From: Nageia nagi
Lineage: Eukaryota > Pinophyta
NCBI GenBank assembly: GCA_050084985.1
Contig: JBITNC010000001.1
Coordinates: 128,402,001 to 128,466,000 of the forward strand
Direction: 5' to 3'
Length of the DNA: 64,000 nt
The notes under the pieces: generated by a model
Seen by the model: only the letters and a program-made list of their open reading frames with translations
Databases searched by the model: none
Told to the model about the DNA's origin: nothing
Made by a program: the position numbers and the translations under genes
Part shown: one piece after another, positions 12,861 to 25,371 of the stretch
Layout of the letters: the number at the start of each line of letters is the position of its first letter
How positions within the stretch are numbered: the first letter of the stretch is position 1

Positions 12861-13495
12861 GGTTGGTCTCCTTTAGGAGGTCATGGGTTCTAATCCCATA
12901 AGCTAAGAGAGGAAGCTATACCATGTGGAGGGGTAATAAAGGAAGTGGTCAAACTAGAGGTGTTAGTAGTGGCCAAATAGGGTTTCCTACATAGTATGTT
13001 ATAAGGACTCCCCATTACACACACATGGATATAGATTCTTTAGATGTTTACCCTAACATTTTAGGATGCAAGGCATTGGTATAGTGGTAAGGGCTCTTGG
13101 TCTCATTTGGAGGTTATGGGTACTAATCCTGCAAGCCAAGAGAGGAAGCTATACCCATGTGGAGGGGTTATAAAGGAAATGATAAAACTTAAGGTGATCA
13201 TAATGGTCGACCAAGGTTTCCTACATAATATGTTATAAGGACTTCCCATTACACACACATGGATATATATTCTTCAAATGTTTAACCTAACATTTAAAAA
13301 GATGCAAGGCATTGGTGTAGTGGTAAGGGCTCTTGGTCTCCTTTGGGAGGTCATGGGTTCCAATCCCACAAGCCAAGAGAGGAAGCTATACCCATGTGGA
13401 GGGGTAATAAAGGAAGTGGTAAAACCTAAGGTGCTGTAGTGGCTAACTAGTGTTTCCTACATAGTAGGTTATAAGGACTCCCCATTACATGCACG
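12861..13495 (+). repeat. Tandem array of tRNA-like (SINE-like) units, about 236-bp period
   Basis: Three units: a 5'-truncated one from 12861, then full units from 13065 and 13301. Each full unit starts GATGCAAGGCATTGG and has a Pol III A box (TGGTRTAGTGG at 13077 and 13313) and a B box (GGTTCCAATCC at 13356; weaker at 13119), spaced about 32 bases apart as in tRNA genes. The tail of each unit holds GAGAGGAAGCTATACC and CCATTACAC. This pattern fits a tRNA-derived SINE head; no complete tRNA fold is seen. Tandem SINEs at constant period are unusual. Confidence 0.7.
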
Positions 13496-13559
13496 TGGAA
13501 GACCTTTAGAAGGCGATAGAACTTGAACCATGGTTCCTAGGAAAAAAAGGGCTTGTTAT

Positions 13560-14240
13560 CAAATGATGGGATAAAACTTCTCACCAAAAATAGAAAACTT
13601 TAATCTCATATCTACCTAGGTTTCACTTCCAATTTTGTACCCATCCTATTGGCATTAGAGTGTTATTATAGGAATAGCCAAGGCTATTAGAACATTAGTT
13701 ACCATTAAGAGAGTAATACAACTAAGACATAAATTGATAGATGAAAGATTTATAGCTAACATTGACATCTCCAAACATTTAAGAAAAGAAGTTGAAATTA
13801 AAATAAAAGATAGAAGAACTTGGATCCAGCCTATCTTCTATGAAAATCTCCCAGTGTAATATGAAATCTGCAAGATCTATGATCATTATGCTAAAGATTA
13901 TCCATAAAAAAGAGCTCAAAAGAGGAAAGAAAGAATCAAACTAAGATAGTAAATGCAAAAAAATGAAGGAAATGTTTGGGAAAATAGTGAAAAAAGGAAA
14001 AGGATGGAAGAATAGGACTCATAACAACATACACATAAATAAAACCCCTACAACTACTAAAAATGAGATGGGAAATGTTGTTAAGATTGAGTGCAACAAT
14101 ATTAACAATGATCAATTTTTAAGTTTTCTTAAAGAGTTTTATTTTCTTTGTGATTGTTTGGTAAATGCAAAGTACAAGTGTACCACTTTCAAGGATAAGT
14201 TATTTATGTATATAATGAAGCTTGGGATATTATTTTGATA
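13560..14240 (+). pseudogene. LINE ORF1 remnant (DUF4283 plus zinc knuckle)
   Basis: Pieces of the nucleic-acid-binding ORF1 protein. The conserved YENLP motif precedes the knuckle, in which two cysteines are now tyrosines (single-base changes). The basic tail at 13963-14238 begins MKEMFGKIVKKGKGW. It is upstream of ORF2 in the expected order. Confidence 0.55.
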
Positions 14241-16080
14241 ACAAATATTTCTTTTCTCAAATAAGGTGGTGAATGGAAAAGTGATAATGATGTGAAACGA
14301 ATAATTGGTAATTTTTTGGATAAAAGCTTGAAATCCAAAGATACATAAGCCACAATTATGGATTCTTACAACTACTTCCTGACATGGGTATCATAGATGA
14401 ATATGTCCTATCATAAATTGAAGGAATGGATGACTAGGTAGATGATTTGTCAATATCATAGCTTCATGAAAGGAATATATAGAGCACTCAATTTTGTAAT
14501 AGGATACATTAACATTAAAGTGGCCTAGATGATGGCATTGTTCCCCCCTTCATAAGGAAATTGAAGATAATTTACTTAATTCCTAGAGTTAGGAAAATTT
14601 TTAGTCTTTTATTTCTAGACTTAGTTTATTTTTTGAAAGTTTATTTTCATACTTAACCAAATTTTTGATGTAATTAAATTAAGGTTTCAAAGTAGTTAAG
14701 ACTTTAGAAGAGATAGTTAGGATTTCTTCTAAACCTAACTACCTCTTAGCACTATTTAAGAGAGGTGAAGTCTCATTTAAAATGCTTTCTAGATTTTGGA
14801 ATGTAATAGAAGATTGTAAGAGAGCTTAATAGAAATAAAGTTTTATCTTGCATCTTACCTATGTATTCTTATTCTTTTGATGCTTTTTTAAGTTAGAGAA
14901 TACATTCAAGTACATACAGTATTTCATTTTCAACACTTGAATTATGTTCTCCTTTTATAGACTTGAAAAGCTAGTTACATTTGAGTTGGTAAAGGAAGTA
15001 TGAAGTATTATGCAAGCTATGGAGCATAAGATTTCGGTTAAGGAAATAAGTATTCATACATTAAAAGTAAAAGGAACTAATTGTAAGTCCACTTAATATC
15101 ACTACTCCACTTGTGACTTGGATAATTTAGTAAGAATACTTGAACTAAGTTAGAAACTTAAGTGATTGTTTACTTTATGTGATCTAGTGGAACAAACACT
15201 TAACCAAAGTATAAGAAAAGTTTTGAGAAAAATAATATAAGTATTTACACATCTAGGGAAGAAACAAAGTATAAAGAATTCAAAAACTAAGTTTTAGAGT
15301 TACTTATGTGGAATATAGTTCTACTTCACTTATAACTTGGATAACTTGGCAAGGATATTTTATGTAAGTTAAAAAACTTAAGTGATTATTTACTTGGTAT
15401 GAGCTAGTAGAATAAGAGCTTAATCCAAGTATAAGCAAAGGAAAGTTGTAAGAAAAATAACTTGTGTCTTTACACATTCAGAGAATATTTGAAGCACTAA
15501 GTACTACGTTAAGGACCTCCTCATTAAAAAGGAAGATTATAGATCACTACTTTCCCCTTGTTCTTTATGATAATAAAAAGTGGTTAACATAAGGCTTTTC
15601 ACCCTTAGATGATGTAACTCTATCCACCTTTTTCTAAAATCACCTCAAATCATGATACTCTTATTTTGAATTCCTTTACCCACTAAAAGGAATTCAAATG
15701 CAAATTTGAATCCACGTAGCTAAACCACTAAGACTTGAAATCTCAAATTAAAATATGGTATACCAAAGTTTTCACTAAAACAAAAATCCGCATGTAGCTA
15801 ATAAATTACATTGCTTCAAAGAAAATATAAAAATATGGAATAAATTATTTTTGGTTTAGAAAATAATATAGAACTAAAATAATAACTTATAAAGATTTAA
15901 AAAGTTAAAAATGAAGAGTCCTTCATTGAGATTATGAAAGAAAAGTAAAAGGAGCTCTTGAGATATTATCATAATACCTTAGCCTTTGAATATGCCTTGT
16001 GTTGGAAAAATCAAGAGTTATTTGTCTATCCTTCATCATAAAATCCATAATAAAATAATAGAAATTACCAAAATAAGGCT
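14241..16080. other. AT-rich DNA between LINE ORF1 and ORF2 remnants
   Basis: This replaces the expected endonuclease region. 14560-14880 has features of an old LTR end (a CTATTTAAGAGAGG TATA-like site and AATAAAG). A 218-bp imperfect duplication, marked by ACTTGGATAA at 15116 and 15334, spans about 15090-15480. No gene seen. Confidence 0.5.
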
Positions 16081-17266
16081 CTCACTACAAATACATTTAT
16101 GAGATCAGGGTGGAAGGAATATCATTATTTAGGAATCTAATTGGGATGGATGATTTGGGGGATGAAAATATAGTGGCTATATTACTAAACAAACATTCCT
16201 ACACTTATCACATAGGAAATGAATAAATATCTCCTAAGCCCCTTAAGGAAGATGAAGTGAAGAATGCAAATTTTTCTATGATAAGAGAAAAAGGTCTAAG
16301 ACCTAATGGATCTCAATAGCTTTTTTCTAAATGTTTTTTCATATTATTATTAAATATATTATGGAGGTTATCCTTAATATTTAAGCCTCATAGTAGATCC
16401 AATGAGATGTAAATTCAACCTTCCTATTTCTTATCCCTAAAATCATTAATGCCTAGAAATTTGTGGACCTTAGAACTATAATCTTGTATAGTATAGTCTC
16501 TATAATCATAAATAAGGTAATTGCTAATTAACTTATGAGGTCTTTGTAGAAAAAAAGTGGATTGTATATGGAATCATCACCATTTATGAGGTCATTCACT
16601 CTTTGGATAGAAGAAAAAGATAGAGGCTCCTTCTCTAATTGGATAAGAACAAAGCATTTGATAGGGTCTTTTATGATTTACGCATTAAGGCTCTAGGTAA
16701 GTTTAATTTTTATAAAACATAAAGAAACCTTATAAAGTAATGCATCTCAACACCAAGAATTTTAATCTTAGTCAACAATTCAATCATGGTTATCTACTTA
16801 TAAAATAGAAGAGGGCTAATATAGGGGACCCTATGTACTCGTTATCTTAGTAAAGGCTCTTGGTAGAACCATTGGTTCTATAACCTCCAAAGGATCCACC
16901 TATTGAATCTAACATACCACTTCAATTAATGTAGTTTATCATCAATAGTTTATGGATGATACCATTCTAGTCACCCAATCCTTAATGGTCCAAGCTTACA
17001 AGATTAAGGAGATTGTAAGAATTTATGAAAGGATCAGGGGTCAAAAGGTAAATTTTGACAAAAGAAAATTCTATTTCTTAATTACACTCCTATATACCAA
17101 AGAAATATAATAAGGATTTTTTGTTATGAGATTATAGAATTGCCCTCCTACTATCTAGGAATGCCCCTTTTAAGGATAGATTGAAGAAAGAACTTTGGGA
17201 ATCAACAATAGAAAGGTTATAAAATAAATTAGCATGAAATAGATTATTTCTAAGGGAATCATATGG

Positions 17267-17766
17267 TGAAGTATTTAATCCTTAAAAAAAATAATCCTCG
17301 TCTACCAAGATCACTTGAAAGCTCTCTTAAACATCAATACTCAAAATATAAACACAATAGCCAATATCATAAATTTGACACACATATAAAGTGGTTCCTC
17401 TTGTATAAGAGAGTACATCCACTAACTAAGATATTTCCCATTCACAAACATAACTCTCTTACAAGACCTCTTTCTTCCTCTCCTAACACTAATCTTAGAG
17501 TATAACTTTGCTTCAAGTTTTTGATGTGTGATCGCAAGAAAAGGGCCTTATATTTATAGGCCAAAAACCCCCTTAGATCATCCTTTTAACCATTATACAA
17601 ATACATAACATGCTTCACCCTTTTACCAAAGGGGCATGCTTATGAGAAGTGTAGGATAAGTTACATTATAATATTCACTTAAATACTTAAGGTATCTAGC
17701 GATACCTTTAAGTATTGGTGAATTTACAAAGAAGAACCTTACAATAATGAATTATACATTCCAACA
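17267..17766 (-). repeat. Solo LTR of the TGTTGGAATG copia family, inserted in a LINE
   Basis: A reverse-oriented LTR running from TGAAG at 17267 to CCAACA at 17766. It is flanked by the perfect 5-bp target duplication TATGG (17262-17266 and 17767-17771). The LINE reverse transcriptase reads up to its left edge and the LINE C-terminal region continues on the right, so the insertion is nested in the LINE and arose by LTR-LTR recombination of a full element. The reading frames inside it are not genes. Confidence 0.9.
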
Positions 17767-19199
17767 TATGGACATTGGATGATGGAGAAAAAATATTTTT
17801 TGGTAGGATCCTTGGATAAAAACCACACCCTTATTAGAAAATACTTCCTTGCCCCCACTTGAACCCTTACAAGGAAACTCCTTGGGATAAGAATAACATA
17901 CATTATAGAAATTATCGAGAGTAGGAAATCTTGGAAAAGGATAATCTCCATAGGTTGGATGATGGAAATCCTATGGATTATCATACCATTATAGAAATAG
18001 TTTAGATCCACTTTCTAAGTGACTAAGCTAGAGAGGATTACTTGTTCTCGAAGGTGGAAAAAAGAGGGTTGTTCATAGTTAAATCAACTTATGCCCTATG
18101 TGAAGAATATTCTTTGCATTGGATATCATTTTAAAAGGTATGGTTAAAATTATTAACTCCTATAAAAAAATTCTTCTTTTGTCTTACCATTCAAAATAAA
18201 ATCTTAACAATCAATAATCTCCGTAAAAGATAATTACCCATCCACATTAGGTTCTTCCTTTATAAAAAAAAATTATGAGGATTCCTTTCATTTCTTCCTT
18301 GGCTATCCTTTATCTAAGGAGGTCCTCCACTTCCTTCTCTAATATTTTAAAATATATTAGATGATCAATACTAAAAAAATTACAGTCTTATACCTTTAAT
18401 GATCCAAATGAAATAGATTAAGCAATATTAAGAACCTTTTAATCTTACCCCACTTTTTTTTGGAGAATCTAGAAGGAGACAAATATAGGACCTTTAAAGA
18501 TAAAAAAGAGACTAATTAATTTAGCTAAATATTAATATTTACAATTATGGAGAGCTTAATTATATTCTTTTTATTTTAAAGATGAAATAGAACCTACAAA
18601 ATAAGTAAATATTATTAATAATTTTATTCTCTCAAAGGTCCACCTAATTGAGAATACTTAAGATTAGGGACTAGTAAAATGGAATCCTCCTACCTAGGCT
18701 GGTGGGGGCTAAATATTTATGAGGTAGTTAAAGAAAAACCAAGGATCTCAGGTGCTAGTAAGAATTTAAGAAGTGATAAGGGTTATATTATCCCAACCTT
18801 TGTTGAATCTCTTAGAACTTAAATGAGTGAATTCAAATAACTAAAAGCTCTCTTCCAAAAAGACTTTATTCTATAAGGTTTAAGTCCTAGAAGGGTAATC
18901 ATTGAATATGATTATTTGAAATTGATAAATACTTTTAATAGAAATCAAATAGCTAACTAGAACATAGAGGATATAGTTGAAGAGATATACAGGATCACCC
19001 ATTCATGGCCTAAATTGAAATTCCAACATGTTTATAGGGAAGGAAATGATGTTCCAAACTTATTGGCTAATATATAAATAGAATAGGATAACCTATTCAT
19101 TTGGGGGGATACTTACATCATGATCTAGTAGATATCATTAGAAAGAAAAGGCAACATGATATTATCATATAATATCTAAATGAACCTTATTTAAGAGAA

Positions 19200-21579
19200 G
19201 TGTATTCTTAGGAGAAATAAGGAAGGATAACTATAGTTCATATTGGCTAGCTAAGAAGAGTTAATTTTTCTTACGTATCACCTAAGTCATCATTGATTAT
19301 AATAATATATGAATTAAGGATGGTGCTTCACATCATTAATGAATAAGGTAATAATTAGTGCCAATAGTATTAGGTCACCAATTTTTTCATACAAGGATAA
19401 TCTTTTCAAATATACTTCAATGCATGCATGAGTAACAATTTGATATATAATAAGTTTATTAGAATGGAAATGATATATGAAGCATGTGATACATGAATAT
19501 TAAGAAGGGGTGCCAAATGTCACTTAGTACAAGTTACTATTTCTATTTGCTAGAGTATTTATATTCCCCACTACAACTCAAAGCTTAGTTTAGTGAAGCA
19601 AGAGTTATTGTTCAATTATAGTAGCATAATAAACATTTTTATTGAGATTTACACCCTAGAGTTCATTGAAGAGGTATGAGGGATTTTAATGAGTGGGGGT
19701 TGATTGTGATTACTTAATAACTTTTTTTATGATATTCAAAACATGATAAAGTATATCGTATTTTAAACATAGAGTGAGGTAAAATGTCAAGGTTCATGGG
19801 TTGGACTTTATTATTAATATAAAACTCATGGAAAACATCATAAGCATTCACTACATGACAATTGAGTTTCAATGACATATTTCTTACGATAATTATTTTA
19901 CAATAGTTTATAATTAGTGTAATAGATCTAATAGATGGTAGTTTTTAAGAATGACTTAAAGCTACACTAGGAGAGAATAATAAATGATAATTTTAAATGA
20001 TGGTTTATAACCAACCTGATATAACATAGTAAGGTAATTTATAACCACTATAAAAATTAACTCTCAAAAACATAAGAAAGGATCACATGTTACACCAAAA
20101 ATTACCATGTATTGATCATTTAAGTTTACCAGCTTAATTGGTAGCAAACCCAACAAACATGCATGTGAGAAAATTAGTTGAGGAAAGAAAAAGAGTTGGT
20201 GAGTTAAATAGTTTATCATTACAAGTTGGAGAATGACTCCATCACCATTACTCATAAATTGGTGAAGGTACTAAGGAAATAACTCCATCCTTCAACATTT
20301 AGGTTTTATTGGTATGTTATTTATCTTTTGCTTCACCTAGATAACCAATATGGCTAAGAAGATCAACTATACATGTATTGATGCCCATATATTCCATTTA
20401 TTCAAATAATTTGATGTCTTCCTTGTTACCATCATTCCTTAAATATATCCTATAATCATTGCATTCTAAGAAATTATATATTCATAACACATCTTGTCAA
20501 TAAAACCCTTACCACCTTAAAGCTCCCATAATTTGCATACATGTTTATCAAGGTTGTTATCATAGTTGCATGCAAAAGAAACCCACATTTAGTTTGGTCA
20601 TTTCCCACTCAAATTGACAACAAAATTGAGCAAAATATTATATGACCAAATGAGGCAGGTGAGTAAGGATTTAATTTTTCTTGTAATTACATTGTATTGG
20701 CATTCTATTTATCTTTTTATTCATCTAGATGCCCACATGACTAATAAGATCAACCATAAATATATTATGTAATATCGTTAATGAAGTCCAACAAGGTATG
20801 CACAGAGTGAAGTAACATACTTTGGCTTTTGGTGTCTACAATATTTGTATTGCTTGACTTTAGTGTACATCTTGTTGGACCTCTTTTTACATAATATGTA
20901 CCATATGGTAATAATCATTCATGGATTTAAAGTATTAACAAAGGCATAATCTTGCAAGGCTAACATGTATTTAATGAATTTCTAAATCAATAGCTTGAGT
21001 AATTTAACATCAATAATTATTTGGATTATGTCTTAGCATAACTCCAAGCTTAAAAGAACCCCTCAAGTGTTAAACATTTTTACAATCTAACAACATGTTA
21101 GGATGAATTCCCACTAAATTACTAAATAGATTATATTTGAAAGCTTACCTACCTGCAATACAAATATAGGATCATATCAAATATTTTTAAAAAATAAATT
21201 ATTTTTTGGAAAAAAGCTTCGTCGTGTTTCCACAACAAACATCATTTAGTCAATCACCAATAGTCACCACATGAGCATTGTCCATCCTTGAAGTGGTGAA
21301 AATGGTTGGAATCCCTTATAATAATTTTTCATACAACCATTCCTTACATACCCTACAATCATTACAATCTATGAATTTATTCACTTCCACTTTACCTTTT
21401 AGCTTACATGAAGAAAAAAGTATAAGTTTTTCTATATTCTACATTTTTTAATTACTAGTTTTAGGGTTCCAAAATAAAGTTAGTATAATACAATTGAGCA
21501 ATCTATAAATTCTATCTAGGCATTGCATCTAATGTCTAAAGTGGTCATGGATAATATTATATAAAAAATTCATGCAAGC
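19200..21579. other. AT-rich intergenic DNA with old repeat copies
   Basis: No gene seen. 20310-20660 and 20690-20770 are diverged relatives of part of the direct repeat at 21580-22888 (shared order: ATCAACCATACATGTATT, TATATTCCATTTATTC, CAAATAATTTGAT). Confidence 0.55.
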
Positions 21580-22103
21580 ATTTTTTATTAAAATGAGATA
21601 ATATATCACATGGCTTCAGATGTTGAAAATAAGGAAAATGATGTATCTTTTCCCCATGGTCCTTTACATATGCATGTTACTAAGCTTATTAGGTTTTTGT
21701 TTACTATAATTTATATAAACTTGAAGCACTTGGTTTATATAGAATCATGTTTGCAAAAAGTTAAGAGAGTAGAAACATACAAAGAGAGAAAAGTAGATGA
21801 GTTACAAGGTTTAGAAAATAAATCTTATTCTTTTCAATACTATCATAAGTGTATTAGGTGTTATTGGTATGCTATTTGTAAAATATATTTTCTTCATTTA
21901 GATGCTTAACAAGAAGGCCAACCATACATGTATAGTATTTCAATGTGGATGTAATGCGATAATAATAATTTATGAATTCAATATATTGATAATTAGAAAT
22001 TAGTTGATTTGGTCAAGGGTTGACCTTGCTGCAACTTGTATCCCATGTTCGATTCCAACTACAAGACATACATGCTATGTAATGGCTTACTACAATCGTT
22101 TGT

Positions 22104-22217
22104 AGCCATGTAGGCCTAATACATAAGTATATTAATGTCCACAAGAGACCAACCATCCCATAGACTGGTTGGTCTCTTGTGGACATTAATATACTTACTA
22201 ATTAGACCTACATGGCT
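22104..22217. repeat. Inverted repeat, 51-base arms
   Basis: Arms 22104-22154 and 22167-22217 are inverted copies around a 12-base loop; the inner 30 bases of each arm pair perfectly. The sequence could form a long hairpin or a short foldback transcript. A diverged copy lies at about 24875-24988 in the right-hand direct repeat. Confidence 0.85.
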
Positions 22218-22601
22218 ATAGAGAGATAATACAATAAGAAACATGATATCATCTACATTAATGCTTATATATTTCATTTATGCAAATAATTTGATAACTT
22301 TCTTATTAAACGGTTGATCTCTTGTGGACGTTAATATACTTACTTATTAGGCCTACATGACTACAGAAAGATAATACAATAAAAAACATGATATCATCTA
22401 CATTAATGCTTATATATTTCATTTATGCAAATAATTTGATAACTTTCTTATTAAACGGTTGATCTCTTGTGGACGTTAATATACTTACTTATTAAGCCTA
22501 CATGACTACAGAAAGATAATACAATAAAAAACATGATATCATCTACATTAATGCTTATATATTTCATTTATGCAAATAATTTGATAACTTTCTTATTACA
22601 A
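22167..22601. repeat. Tandem repeat, three 145-bp units
   Basis: Units start at 22167, 22312 and 22457, each beginning GGTTG(A/G)TCTCTTGTGG. Units two and three are nearly identical. The first unit is also the right arm of the inverted repeat. The right-hand direct repeat has a single unit, so the expansion came after the repeats were duplicated or was lost from the other copy. Confidence 0.85.
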
Positions 22602-22888
22602 CCATTATTTACATATCATATAATCAATCATTTTATCTAATACATGTATTATCAAATAAAACACTTGCCTTCTTAATGCTTCCACATTTTGAATACGTGT
22701 ATTAGGACTATTATCACAATTACATGCAAAAAAAGTACACCTAGTTATTTTTAAATGACTTTCCATGCCCCATTTTAAAGCTGCAAGAGGTACATATATA
22801 GAAAGAATACTCGCAAAGATTATTGAATCTGCTATGAAATTAGTAAATTGCATTTTCTAAAAATACTTGAGGGCCTAAAATCTATAAA

Positions 22889-24358
22889 TGATAAGCAGAG
22901 GCCATTTGGGCTGAAGTATCCAGAGCTTTTTATACCGCTTATAATCTCCAACAAGAGAACACCAAAGCTGTAGACATCGCTGCGATCTGTGAGTTGTCCG
23001 TAGAGGGCATATTCGGGGGCCAAGTAGCCACGCATTCCTGCGATTCTTGTTGTGAGATGCGATTGCCCTTCTATTGTCATCCTTGCAAGCCCAAAATCCG
23101 CGACGCAGGCGTTCATTTGATCATCCAGCAGAATGTTGGTGGGTTTGATGTCTCTGTGACATATCGCTGGCTGCACGCCATAATGCAGATAAGCCAATCC
23201 CTTGGCCGTGCCCATGACAATGTTCCTACGCTGTTCCCAATCCAAAGACGCGGCGTTCTTATTACTTCCTCCATGTAGATGTTCGTCAAGGGTTCCATTA
23301 GCCATGTAGTCATATATCAGAAACCGCTGGTGTCCCTCTTCCTCGTCGCTGGAAACGCAGAATCCTCTCAAAACAACAAGATTCCAGTGCCTGATTTTGT
23401 TGATGATCTCCACCTCGTTAATGAATTCGTAATCGCCTTCCGAAGTGCAGTCTCTGATGCGCTTCACGGCGATCTGCAAGCCGTTGGGAAGCGTACTCTT
23501 ATACAGAGTCCCAAAACCGCCCTGCCCAATAACATTGGCAGCACTGAAATTTTGGGTTGCGTGTTTGATATCATTTATGTCGAATAAGACGGACCCGGTA
23601 TTGGGCTTGACAGAGCTCTTGAGAAGTTTTCTGTTCATCTTCACTAAACTTCTGTAGGCATCCTTGTGGGTGATTCTTACCCACAGACAGTACCCGAGTC
23701 CTAAACCAAAGAGGAGGGCGAAGCAAATGGCGAGGCCCACAAAACCGTAGAATAAAGTCCGTCAGTGAGAAGAGATCTTGTGCTGTAACGGCGGACGGAG
23801 GATACAGGAGATCACTCCTTTGCTTAAAGGCCCAAACTCGTTCACCACACCCGCCGCGTACAGACATACGAAATAGTAACATTTATTGCTTATTTCGGAC
23901 GTAATGTTCTGAATCGTGCTGGTTAAAATCTGCTGCACGGCAACTCCGCTCTGTCGACACGCCTCGCAGGCAGAGGCAGAAGAGACATCTCCTTTGCAGG
24001 TCGTATCGAGGGAAGTGACTCCCACTTTGTCAATCCAGTTTTGCTTTGTCTGAATGGCAGCGCATAGGCGGGGACTGGATACAAATTCGGATGAATCATT
24101 GAAACACATCTGAACCACGTTCGATGAAAGACCCAGAGTGCTTAGCTTTTGCTGGTACGCTTTGAGGCACGCAGCAGCAGAGACGTTGTCAGGAAGTTCG
24201 AACATGGAGTGATCCCTCAGATACTGAGAAATCCCTATGCCAAACACAGATCTCAACGCCGTACGACAATTTTTGAGGTCAATATCAGTTTGGATGGATC
24301 GACATTCGGACGTGTCCCATGGTACTTGAGTAACATAGTCCAACATGAGTGGATGCAT
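22889..24358 (-). pseudogene. Receptor-like kinase pseudogene 1 (SPARK ectodomain to kinase C-lobe)
   Basis: A close copy of the intact kinase at 29295-31145 with several lesions. The signal-peptide coding part is deleted: the sequence jumps from codons of the DYVTQ region directly to bases matching upstream DNA of the intact gene near 31203. An in-frame TGA follows SSH just before the membrane span (near 23765). A one-base insertion in the codons after LLEIISG (near 22933) shifts the frame. Homology stops at about 22889, so the last 100 or so residues are absent and the shifted frame runs into flanking repeat. Substitutions include HRN to HWN in the N-lobe. The glycine loop, HRDIKPTN and DFG are still readable. 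The segment lies exactly between two long direct repeats (21580-22888 and 24359-25371). Confidence 0.9.
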
Positions 24359-25371
24359 TTTTTATTAAAGTGAGATAATATATCACATGGTTTTAGATGT
24401 TGAAAATAAGGAAAATGATGTATCTTTTCCCATGGGCCTTCACATATGCATGTTATTAAGTTTATTAGATCTTTGTTTACTATAATTTATATAACCTTGA
24501 AGCATTTGGTTTATATAGAATCATGTCTGCAAAAAGTTAAGTAGAAACATACAAAGAGAGAAAAGTATATGAGTTACAAGGTTTAGAAAATAAATCTTAT
24601 TCTTTTCAATACTATCATAAGTGTATTAGGTGTTATTGGTATGCTATTTGTAAAATATATTTTTTTCATTTAGATGTTTAACAAGAAGGTCAACCATATA
24701 TGTATAGTATTTCAATATGTGTGTAATGCGATAATAATAATTTATGAATTCAAAATATTGATAATTAGTTATTGGTTGATTTGGTCATGAGTTGACCTTG
24801 CTGCAACTTGTATCCCATGTTTGATTCCAACTAGAGACATACATGCTATGTAATGGTTTACTACAATTGTTTGTAGCCATGTAGGCCTAATAAGTAAGTA
24901 TATTAACGTCCATAAGAGATCAACCATCCCATAGACTGGTTGGTCTCTTGTGGACATTAATATACTTACTAATTAGACCTACATGGCTCCAGAGAGATAA
25001 TACAATAAAAAACATGATATCATTTACATTAATGCTTATATATTTCATTTATGCAAATAATTTGATAACTTTCTTATTACAACCATTATTTACATATCAT
25101 ATAATCAATCATTTTTTCTAATAAATGTATTATCAAATAAAACACTTGCCTTCTTAATGCTTCCACATTTTGAATACATGTGTATTAGGACTATTATCAC
25201 AATTACATGAAAAAAATGTACACCTAGTTATTTTTTAATGACTTTCCATGCTCCATTTTAAAGCTGCAAGAGGTACATATATAGAAAGAATACTCGCAAA
25301 GATTATTGAATATGCTATGAAACTAGTAAATCACATTTTCTAAAAATACTCGAGGGCCTCAAATCTATAAA
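24359..25371. repeat. Long direct repeat, right copy, flanking kinase pseudogene 1
   Basis: Second copy of the repeat at 21580-22888, same orientation. It contains one 145-bp unit and one copy of the large inverted repeat. It abuts the 5' end of kinase pseudogene 1 without spacer. Outside the pair the sequences differ (CTAATCAATT after this copy, CATGCAAGCA before the left copy). Confidence 0.8.
24875..24988. repeat. Inverted repeat, second copy
   Basis: Counterpart of 22104-22217 in the right direct repeat. The left arm has acquired several transitions against the right arm, so the hairpin is less perfect. Confidence 0.75.

Larger units (their letters stand above)
13560..19190 (+). mobile_element. 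LINE (plant L1 type) with RNase H, decayed and interrupted
   Basis: ORF1 remnants at 13560-14240 read as a DUF4283-type domain (WVSLPILYPSYWH, ANIDISKHLRKEVEI, WIQPIFYENLP) followed by a degenerate zinc knuckle (YEICKIYDHYAKDYP). ORF2 remnants start near 16200 (ISPKPLKEDEVKNA), then the reverse transcriptase (DKNKAFDRVFYDL, MDDTILVTQ, LPSYYLGMPLL), a solo LTR insertion, a zf-RVT-like region around 17780-18340 and an RNase H-like C-terminus at about 18680-19080 (GISGAS, then KLKFQHVYREGNDVPNLLAN). The endonuclease is not recognisable; 14240-16080 holds other AT-rich sequence. Heavily mutated, inactive. Confidence 0.7.
21580..22888. repeat. Long direct repeat, left copy, flanking kinase pseudogene 1
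   Basis: Begins TTTTTTATTA and ends with the bases reading ATCTATAAATGA. It matches 24359-25371 along its length, by eye at well over 90% identity. The left copy is longer because a 145-bp internal unit is present three times instead of once. The reading frame at 21610-21909 shows no known domain and is partly repeated in the other copy. It could be a long terminal repeat or a pre-existing repeat duplicated along with the kinase; no matching short target duplication is seen outside the pair. Confidence 0.8.

Noticed and set aside
13065-13140. Functional tRNA gene
   Set aside because: The A and B boxes are tRNA-like, but no complete cloverleaf with acceptor stem is seen and the unit is repeated in tandem; called SINE-like instead.
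17263-17505. 80-codon plus-strand frame
   Set aside because: Lies inside the reverse-oriented solo LTR.
22167-22601. CRISPR-like array
   Set aside because: The 145-bp units are contiguous with no spacers, in a plant nuclear context.
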